10,732 nucleotides of DNA. Origin: JBDKUD01 sp050943315 (lineage in GTDB: Bacteria; Bacillota; Syntrophomonadia; Syntrophomonadales; Syntrophomonadaceae). Under the pieces are notes generated by a model, which made no database searches, had not been told where the DNA came from, and saw only the letters and a list, made by a program, of their open reading frames with translations. The first letter of the stretch is position 1, and every line of letters begins with the position of its first letter. A program made the translations under genes and the position numbers. Below are positions 5,669 through 10,732 of this stretch, in pieces. The stretch lies in assembly GCA_050943315.1 (NCBI GenBank), contig JBMNOY010000068.1, positions 1 through 10,732 on the forward strand, in the 5' to 3' direction.

Positions 5669-7695
5669 TCGTTTTTATCAAATGCTTTGGCTACTGTTTC
5701 CTGAATCAGTTTTTCGTCTGGTATATAGGGTAATGTAATATGTCCTTGTTCAGCATATTTCTGGTTATACTCCACACAGGTTTCCATGGAGTTGGGGTTT
5801 CGGGCCCAGGAGCGGCGGGCTACACCGCCCATTACGTCCCACATTATGGCCGATTTTATTACTTCATCCACCCTGATGCTTCCATCCAAAAGCAATCCAA
5901 AACCACCGTTTATGGCTTTGCCTATCCCTACTCCCCCGCCGTTGTGCAGAGTAACCAGGCTCATTCCGCGGGATGCGTTTCCGGCAAAGCACTGGACAGC
6001 CATATCAGCCATTATATTGCTGCCATCCCTGATGTTGGCAGTTTCCCTAAAGGGTGAATCGGTTCCGCTTACATCATGATGATCTCTGCCTAACATTACC
6101 GGCCCGATTTCTCCGTTGCGCACCATTTCGTTAAATTTTAAGGCGATGTTCCGGCGCCCCTCGGCATCCTGGTAGAGAATACGGGCTTTCGTACCAACTA
6201 CCAGCTTGTTTTTCTGGGCATCCCTGATCCAGATGTAATTGTCACGGTCCTGACCCCGGCGGTTAGGGTCAATACATGCCATAGCCGCTTTATCAGTCTT
6301 TTCCAGATCTTCCTCCTTGCCGCTCAAGCATACCCACCGGAAAGGGCCATAGCCGTAATCAAACAATTCCGGTCCCATGATATCTTCTACGTATGAAGGA
6401 AAGATAAAACCGTCTTTCTCATCTACCCCATTTCGTGATATTTCTTTCACCCCGGCATCATAAACAGCTTTCATAAAAGAATTGCCATAGTCAAAGAAAT
6501 AAGTTCCCCTGCTTACCAGAGTCTTTATTAATTCAAAGTGCCTCTTTAGGGACTGGTCTACTAACTCTTTGAACTTTTCCCGGTTGCCTGCCAGGAGCTT
6601 TCCTCTTTCTTCAAACGTTATTCCCTGGGGGCAGTAACCGCCATTGTAAGCTGCATGACAGGAAGTCTGGTCTGACAACAAATCGATATGAATATCATGT
6701 TTTACGGCATATTCGAGCAAATCTACAATATTACCATGGTAAGCAATAGAAATGGATTGTTGTCTCATTACATACTCCTTGGCAATTCTGAAAGCTTCTT
6801 CCCGACTTGCGGTTATTTTACTAACCCAGCCCTGCTCATAGCGGGTTTTTATCCGGGAATAGTCTACTTCGGCTATTATACCTACCCCATGGGCTATTTC
6901 GACTGCCTTGGGCTGGGCACCGCTCATACCTCCCAGACCTGAAGAAACAAATAACTTTCCGCTCAGGTCACCTTCGGGGGGAACCCCTAATTTTAACCTT
7001 CCGGCAGTAAGAATGGTGTTAAAGGTACCATGTACTATCCCCTGGGGACCGATATACATCCAGCCTCCCGCAGTCATTTGCCCGTAGTTGGCTACTCCCA
7101 TTTGCTCGGCTATTTCCCAATCATCCTGGTTATCAAACATTCCTACCATTAAAGCATTGGTTATTATTACTCGCGGTGCTTCCGGGCGGGAAGGGAACAA
7201 TCCCAGGGGATGTCCGGATTCGATCACCAGAGTTTGTTCCTGTGTCAAAGCCTGCAAGTATTTTTTTATCAATCTGTACTGCAGCCAATTCTGGCACACC
7301 GACCCGGTTTCTCCGTAAGTCACCAGTTCATAAGGATAAAGTGCGGTTTCAAAATCCAGGTTATTGTCTATCATTACCTGAAATGCCTTCCCTTCCAGGC
7401 AGTTACCCTGATAGGTGTTTATATCCCTTCCGTAGATCCGTCCCGCCGGGCGATAGCGGTAAGCGTAGATACGGCCGTAGTTAACCAGTTCGTTAAGAAA
7501 CTCTGGGGCCAGAACGTTATGAAGCTCTTCCGGGACATAGCGCAGGGCATTTTTTAAAGCTGTTGCGGTTTGGGCCATGGTTAACCGAAAGCCTCTATCG
7601 GGTGCTCTTCTTATTCCCGGCACAAATTCGGGCATATCGGGCAGTTCATTATCCAGTTTTATCTGCATGGCATTGTATATATCCAGGTTGTTCAT
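5665..7695 (-). CDS. hutU: Urocanate hydratase, long (eukaryote-like) form
   Basis: A protein of 676 residues, against about 555 for the usual bacterial enzyme; the length equals that remembered for human UROC1. It adds water to urocanate to give imidazolonepropionate, using tightly bound NAD+ as electrophile. Visible features are SGHPLGLFPS (160-169), MTAGGWMYIGPQGIVHGT (207-224), the NAD-binding glycine loop GLGGMSGAQPKA (253-264), GPFRWVCLSG (450-459), DHHDVSGTDSPFRE (538-551) and HNGGGVGIGKAINGGFG (584-600). Where the short bacterial form has QGLPARICW with its active-site cysteine, this one has GTKARILYQ (501-509), so that Cys is Leu507. The animal enzymes share this change as I recall. 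The start has a perfect AAGGAGG 7 nt upstream and follows hutH by 84 nt. The stop codon falls in a repeat element. Confidence 0.95.
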   Translation of the reverse strand: MNNLDIYNAMQIKLDNELPDMPEFVPGIRRAPDRGFRLTMAQTATALKNALRYVPEELHNVLAPEFLNELVNYGRIYAYRYRPAGRIYGRDINTYQGNCLEGKAFQVMIDNNLDFETALYPYELVTYGETGSVCQNWLQYRLIKKYLQALTQEQTLVIESGHPLGLFPSRPEAPRVIITNALMVGMFDNQDDWEIAEQMGVANYGQMTAGGWMYIGPQGIVHGTFNTILTAGRLKLGVPPEGDLSGKLFVSSGLGGMSGAQPKAVEIAHGVGIIAEVDYSRIKTRYEQGWVSKITASREEAFRIAKEYVMRQQSISIAYHGNIVDLLEYAVKHDIHIDLLSDQTSCHAAYNGGYCPQGITFEERGKLLAGNREKFKELVDQSLKRHFELIKTLVSRGTYFFDYGNSFMKAVYDAGVKEISRNGVDEKDGFIFPSYVEDIMGPELFDYGYGPFRWVCLSGKEEDLEKTDKAAMACIDPNRRGQDRDNYIWIRDAQKNKLVVGTKARILYQDAEGRRNIALKFNEMVRNGEIGPVMLGRDHHDVSGTDSPFRETANIRDGSNIMADMAVQCFAGNASRGMSLVTLHNGGGVGIGKAINGGFGLLLDGSIRVDEVIKSAIMWDVMGGVARRSWARNPNSMETCVEYNQKYAEQGHITLPYIPDEKLIQETVAKAFDKNE

Positions 7696-7779
7696 GTCTC
7701 AACCTCCTTAAAATAAACGCATTATTATCAAAAGCGATTACTCACCAGTTTGTTTAGTGTTATTTGGCTGGCATTTTGG

Positions 7780-9315
7780 TTAAATCGCATACTTAACAAC
7801 AGGTTGGTGACTACTATTATCTAAAAAAAGATTTGACCAATCTTGCCGGAGCCAGTTCTTTACGCTTTCAATATCCCGAGAAAAAACTCTATCTCTGGTT
7901 ATGGATGGTGTAATCGTACGGGCCACTTCGTATAATTTTCTGGTGGTCGGGGCCATTTTTTCTACCCCCCTTATTTCAACTGCCTGGAGTGCACATATTA
8001 ATTCGATTGCCAGCACATTACGGGTATTGGAAATAATCTGATAGGCATGCCGGGAGGCAATCGTACCCATGCTGACATGATCTTCCTGGTTAGCCGAGGA
8101 AGGAATGGAATCAACGCTGGCTGGATGCGCCAGGGTCTTATTTTCAGATACCAGGGAGGCAGCTGTATATTGCATTATCATGGCTCCTGACTGGAGACCC
8201 GGTTGAGGACTCAAAAAGGCGGGCAAATCATTCAGCTGCGGGTTTACCAATCGTTCGATTCGCCGCTCAGAGATATTGGCCAGTTCGGCTATAGCCAGCT
8301 TAAGAAAGTCCATAGCCAGAGCAATAGGTTGTCCGTGAAAGTTGCCCCCGGAAATTACCTTGCCGCCGTTATCGAAAATTAAGGGATTATCGGTAGCTGC
8401 ATTGATCTCTATTTCCAGCTTTTCCTTAACGTAACCTAATGCCTGCCAGGTAGCCCCAAATACCTGCGGGATGCACCTCAGTGAATAGGCATCCTGGACC
8501 CGCAGCTCTCCCTGACGGGTAGTCAGCTGACTGCCTGTCAGAATCGCCCTCATTCTTCTGGCCACATCCACCTGTTCCTGATAGCCGCGGGCAGTATGTA
8601 CATCTTCGTCAAAGGCGTCTATTATTCCCTGTAAACCTTCCAGAGTAACAGCGGCGATCAATTCGGCCTGAAGAGCCAGTTTTTCCGATTCCAGGTAAGC
8701 AACCGCCCCCATTGCAGTCATGGCTTGAGTACCATTTATCAGGGCCAACCCATCCTTGGCATGCAGAACTATAGGCTTAATTCCTTCAGCTTTTAAGGCT
8801 TCAAGGGCCGGACATCTTTTGCCCCGGTAAAAAACTTCCCCTTCTCCGATTAACGCCAGAGCCAGATGGGCCAGAGGTACCAAATCACCGCTGGCACCCA
8901 GTGACCCCTGCTGGGGTATTACCGGATGAATACCGGCATTAATCAATCGAATTAACATCTCGACTACCGGTCTGCTCACTCCTGAAAAGCCTTTCAATAG
9001 GGTATTGGCTCTCAAGAGCAGCATGGCCCGGCTGACGATTTCGGGAAATGGTTCCCCAACTCCGCAGGCGTGAGAATGAATCAGATTAAGCTGCAATTCT
9101 TCGGTGTCCTCCCCTTTTACCAGAACATCGCTGAATTTCCCAAACCCAGTGGTAATTCCATAAACAACTTTTCCCTGTTCAACAATACTCTCTACCGCTC
9201 TGCGGCTTGCATCAACTCTTTTAAGACTTTCAAGTGAAGCATTTACTTTGGCATTAGCATAAAGAACATCACTCACTTCCGCCAAGGTTAGCGAATGACC
9301 TGTTAGTGTAACCAT
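7780..9315 (-). CDS. hutH: Histidine ammonia-lyase
   Basis: A protein of 511 residues, typical of the family. It removes ammonia from L-histidine to give trans-urocanate, the committed step. The triad A141-S142-G143 in GSLGASGDLVPLAHLAL forms the self-made MIO electrophile. Tyr52 in VYGITTGFGKF is the catalytic tyrosine, and EDHVSMGTIASRHAYQI near residue 410 is the other active-site signature. The ATG at 9315 has AAGGAGGTC placed 5-6 nt upstream. It is the first enzyme gene after the HutP-dependent attenuator and so the first to be switched on when histidine is present. No truncation or unusual feature is visible. Confidence 0.97.
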   Translation of the reverse strand: MVTLTGHSLTLAEVSDVLYANAKVNASLESLKRVDASRRAVESIVEQGKVVYGITTGFGKFSDVLVKGEDTEELQLNLIHSHACGVGEPFPEIVSRAMLLLRANTLLKGFSGVSRPVVEMLIRLINAGIHPVIPQQGSLGASGDLVPLAHLALALIGEGEVFYRGKRCPALEALKAEGIKPIVLHAKDGLALINGTQAMTAMGAVAYLESEKLALQAELIAAVTLEGLQGIIDAFDEDVHTARGYQEQVDVARRMRAILTGSQLTTRQGELRVQDAYSLRCIPQVFGATWQALGYVKEKLEIEINAATDNPLIFDNGGKVISGGNFHGQPIALAMDFLKLAIAELANISERRIERLVNPQLNDLPAFLSPQPGLQSGAMIMQYTAASLVSENKTLAHPASVDSIPSSANQEDHVSMGTIASRHAYQIISNTRNVLAIELICALQAVEIRGVEKMAPTTRKLYEVARTITPSITRDRVFSRDIESVKNWLRQDWSNLFLDNSSHQPVVKYAI

Positions 9316-9342
9316 CTAAAGACCTCCTTTTAAGGGAAATAG

Positions 9343-9393
9343 AAAAAGGGGCTCTATTAATCAAAGTCATTATGACTTATTAATAAAGCCCCC
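9343..9393 (-). terminator. Conditional terminator between hutP and hutH
   Basis: The minus strand carries a long hairpin: GGGGCTTTATTAAT and AAGTCA pair with TGACTT and ATTAATAGAGCCCC (arms about 9392-9373 and 9369-9348). It has one G-U pair, a 2-nt bulge and a 3-nt loop, and is followed by TTTTT. It ends about 30 nt before the hutH start. Placed after hutP and before the enzyme genes, it would by default stop transcription of the catabolic genes. Confidence 0.85.
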
Positions 9394-9416
9394 TATTTAC
9401 TAAAAACTATAGGCTC
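9393..9416 (-). promoter_or_regulatory. HutP-binding NAG triplet array (antitermination site)
   Basis: Reading the minus strand, GAG (9416-9414), TAG (9409-9407), TAG (9402-9400) and TAG (9395-9393) are separated by exactly 4 nt each (CCTA, TTTT, TAAA), a strict 7-nt period. This is the layout of NAG triplets with 4-nt spacers described for the HutP hexamer on B. subtilis hut mRNA. The last triplet touches the base of the terminator stem, so bound HutP could block its closure. The second triplet cluster reported inside the Bacillus terminator is not clear here. Confidence 0.8.
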
Positions 9417-9444
9417 GATAATATTTATTTAAAATCCGACATAT

Positions 9445-9888
9445 TTATACATGGTTTATCCCTAATCCAACTACCTCATGCTCCAGCCCCTTAATCGGCG
9501 CTCCTATGGTTCCATATAGGGCTACGGCAATCCATTCACCTTCTTCAGCACTTTCATAAGGGTTGCCGCGGATGATGGCAAAGCGCAGACCCACTGTCCG
9601 CAAGACTGATCCTAACTGAATCTGGCCCCGGGTTACACCCTCCACCGCTTCTATTATGGCATGATATAAGGCATGTGTTTCCCGGTAAACATCCGGTTTG
9701 ACCAGTCCGTTCTTTTTAGCGGCTGTTTCGATAGCTGCTACTACTTTGTTGGATTCCATGGAGCCGACTTTGCCCAGGCAATAACGCCAGTGCAATTTAT
9801 CCAGGTTATTCCCGGAATCTGGTTCTTCTTCGGATAAAACCAGCAGCAAGGCATTTTTGCCTATCAGGTTCTTGGACAACTGAGACAT
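9445..9888 (-). CDS. hutP: HutP, histidine-dependent RNA-binding antiterminator
   Basis: A protein of 147 residues, very similar to B. subtilis HutP as I recall it along its whole length. HutP is a hexamer that, with L-histidine and Mg2+, binds NAG triplets in hut mRNA and disrupts a terminator. Matching residues are H72, H76 (ETHALYHAI) and H137 (GLEHEV), the metal-coordinating histidines, and E54-T55 in AAIETAAKK, at the base-contacting position. KVGSMESNKV, TVGLRFAIIRGNPYE, LYGTIGAPIKGLEHE and the C-terminus GLGINHV are diagnostic. I chose the ATG at 9888 because it aligns with the Bacillus start. A GTG at 9897 would add three residues, and both starts have only a weak ribosome binding site (AGAAAGAG). 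The target site lies directly downstream, before hutH. Confidence 0.95.
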   Translation of the reverse strand: MSQLSKNLIGKNALLLVLSEEEPDSGNNLDKLHWRYCLGKVGSMESNKVVAAIETAAKKNGLVKPDVYRETHALYHAIIEAVEGVTRGQIQLGSVLRTVGLRFAIIRGNPYESAEEGEWIAVALYGTIGAPIKGLEHEVVGLGINHV

Positions 9889-9956
9889 ATACGGCACTCT
9901 TTCTAAAAACTAATATCTTATTTCATTTTATGTGTTTCCTTCGGCCTTGTCTATCG

Positions 9957-9990
9957 ATTTTAACATAATATATTATTAACAACTCACAAA
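9957..9990 (-). promoter_or_regulatory. Probable hut operon promoter (extended -10)
   Basis: TGTTAAAAT on the minus strand (9965-9957) fits an extended -10 element about 60 nt before hutP. The -35 region near 9980-9985 is poor (GAGTTG). A 12-bp AT palindrome (9965-9976) overlaps the spacer and could be an operator or chance. Confidence 0.45.
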
Positions 9991-10022
9991 TATCTGGGCG
10001 GCGTTATAAATGTATGGTGGTT

Positions 10023-10052
10023 TCACGTGAGATATAATACATGCACAGCTGT
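10023..10052 (+). promoter_or_regulatory. Possible sdaAB promoter region with two palindromes
   Basis: A perfect TATAAT lies at 10033-10038 about 110 nt before sdaAB, but no -35 hexamer is found 16-18 nt upstream. The 8-bp palindrome TCACGTGA (10023-10030) sits directly before it, and ACAGCTGT (10045-10052) lies at the expected transcript start. This would suit a promoter that needs an activator or is repressed at the start site; that is inference. The leader of about 100 nt that follows shows no recognised riboswitch or terminator. Confidence 0.35.
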
Positions 10053-10147
10053 CGGGATCAGAAAAACATGAGCGGTAACCCAAAATGCCCAAACTTATAA
10101 ATAGTTGATTTAATAATCGAGCAAGCTATTAAGCAGGAGGTTTACCA

Positions 10148-10732
10148 ATGGAGGCAGGACTTTTTGATGTTTTGGGTCCGGTTATGATTGGACCTTCAAG
10201 TTCCCATACAGCCGGAGCGGTCAAACTAGGTAATATAGCTCGCCAAATTGCCGGGGAAAATTTCCGGCGGGTAGATTTTTATCTGCATGGCTCTTTTGCT
10301 AAAACTCATCATGGTCATGGCACCGATAAAGCTCTGCTGGGAGGAGTACTGGGGATAAGGCCGGACGATGAACGTATTCGCGATTCCTTTATCATTGCTA
10401 ACGAAATGGGGATCAACTATACAATTCAAACCGCCGACCTGGGTAATGTTCACCCTAACTCAGTCCGAATTGTGTTTCCCGGAGTTCAGGGACAAACCAG
10501 TGAATTAACCGGATCATCTATTGGTGGCGGCAAGGTTCTGGTTACTTCGGTAAATAAAATGCATGTTGAATTCAATGGTCAGTATCCAACTATAATCACC
10601 AGCCACCGCGATCGCCCCGGTGTGGTTGCTCATGTGAGTTCCATTCTGTCTCAACATGAAGTCAATATCGCTTTTTTAAAAGTTTTTCGGCAATTAAGAG
10701 GAAGCGAAGCCTGTATGGTGATAGAAAATGAC
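10148..10732 (+). CDS. sdaAB: L-serine dehydratase, iron-sulfur-dependent, beta subunit (3' end cut off)
   Basis: The first 195 residues are visible, out of about 220 expected, with no stop before the window edge. The start ATG has a perfect AGGAGG (10135-10140) 7 nt upstream. The motif GPSSSHTAGA (15-24) and GSFAKTHHGHGTDKALLGG (48-66) are the beta-subunit signatures of the two-part, oxygen-sensitive enzyme of Gram-positive bacteria. An ACT domain begins about residue 146 (YPTIITSHRDRPGVVAHVSSIL). Paired with the alpha subunit (sdaAA), which carries the [4Fe-4S] cluster and should follow outside the window, it converts L-serine to pyruvate and ammonia. It is divergent from the hut operon, in line with an amino-acid fermenting lifestyle. 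Confidence 0.95.
   Translation, partial: MEAGLFDVLGPVMIGPSSSHTAGAVKLGNIARQIAGENFRRVDFYLHGSFAKTHHGHGTDKALLGGVLGIRPDDERIRDSFIIANEMGINYTIQTADLGNVHPNSVRIVFPGVQGQTSELTGSSIGGGKVLVTSVNKMHVEFNGQYPTIITSHRDRPGVVAHVSSILSQHEVNIAFLKVFRQLRGSEACMVIEND

Noticed and set aside
1039..9300. Plus-strand and alternative-frame ORFs of 60-123 codons across the hut and hydG genes
   Set aside because: They lie wholly inside well-identified minus-strand genes, lack ribosome binding sites and show no family motifs, so they are shadow frames.
9343..9380. A second HutP triplet cluster within the terminator, as in Bacillus
   Set aside because: AAG (9378-9376) and TAG (9356-9354) exist but are 22 nt apart and do not keep the 7-nt period.
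10226..10453. A 75-codon minus-strand ORF inside sdaAB
   Set aside because: It lies antisense to a clear sdaAB coding sequence and has no recognisable motif or binding site.
1..10732. CRISPR arrays, tRNA or rRNA genes, insertion sequences, phage or defence genes
   Set aside because: No regularly spaced repeats, cloverleaf sequences, transposase motifs or defence-type domains were seen. All the long frames are housekeeping or catabolic genes.

Overview
The window reads as chromosomal DNA of an anaerobic Firmicute (class Clostridia, or a syntrophic relative such as the Syntrophomonas group; the genus is a guess). The grounds are strong AGGAGG-type ribosome binding sites, sigma-A promoters, moderate G+C, a HutP-type histidine regulator known from Bacillus-type bacteria, an [FeFe]-hydrogenase maturase, and the anaerobic tetrahydrofolate branch of histidine breakdown. 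No mobile element, CRISPR array, tRNA or rRNA was found.

The core is a minus-strand histidine-utilisation operon, in transcription order hutP (9888-9445), hutH (9315-7780), hutU (7695-5665), ftcD (5542-4646), hutI (4610-3378) and fchA (3365-2718). Together the enzymes convert L-histidine to urocanate, imidazolonepropionate, formiminoglutamate and then glutamate. The formimino group passes to tetrahydrofolate and is released as ammonia plus 5,10-methenyl-THF, a one-carbon unit an anaerobe can turn into formate and ATP. Between hutP and hutH lies a terminator preceded by NAG triplets at an exact 7-nt period, the expected binding site for HutP as a histidine-dependent antiterminator. HutU is the long, animal-like form of urocanase. 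A degenerate tandem repeat fills the hutU-ftcD gap and reaches into the hutU stop codon.

Downstream on the same strand is hydG (2409-982), encoding the tyrosine lyase that makes the CO and CN ligands of the [FeFe]-hydrogenase H cluster. It has its own near-consensus promoter and a leader of about 190 nt containing an intrinsic terminator and a possible antiterminator. This is the least explained regulatory element in the window. A strong terminator ends the hydG transcript.

Left of it are a small cysteine-rich YgbA-family protein with its own promoter, a short plus-strand stretch that looks like a gene remnant, and the 5' part of a zinc-ribbon protein running off the left edge. At the right edge, divergent from hutP, is the start of sdaAB (L-serine dehydratase beta subunit), also an amino-acid deaminating enzyme. 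The window is therefore mainly an amino-acid fermentation region, with hydrogenase maturation as a possible route for electron disposal.
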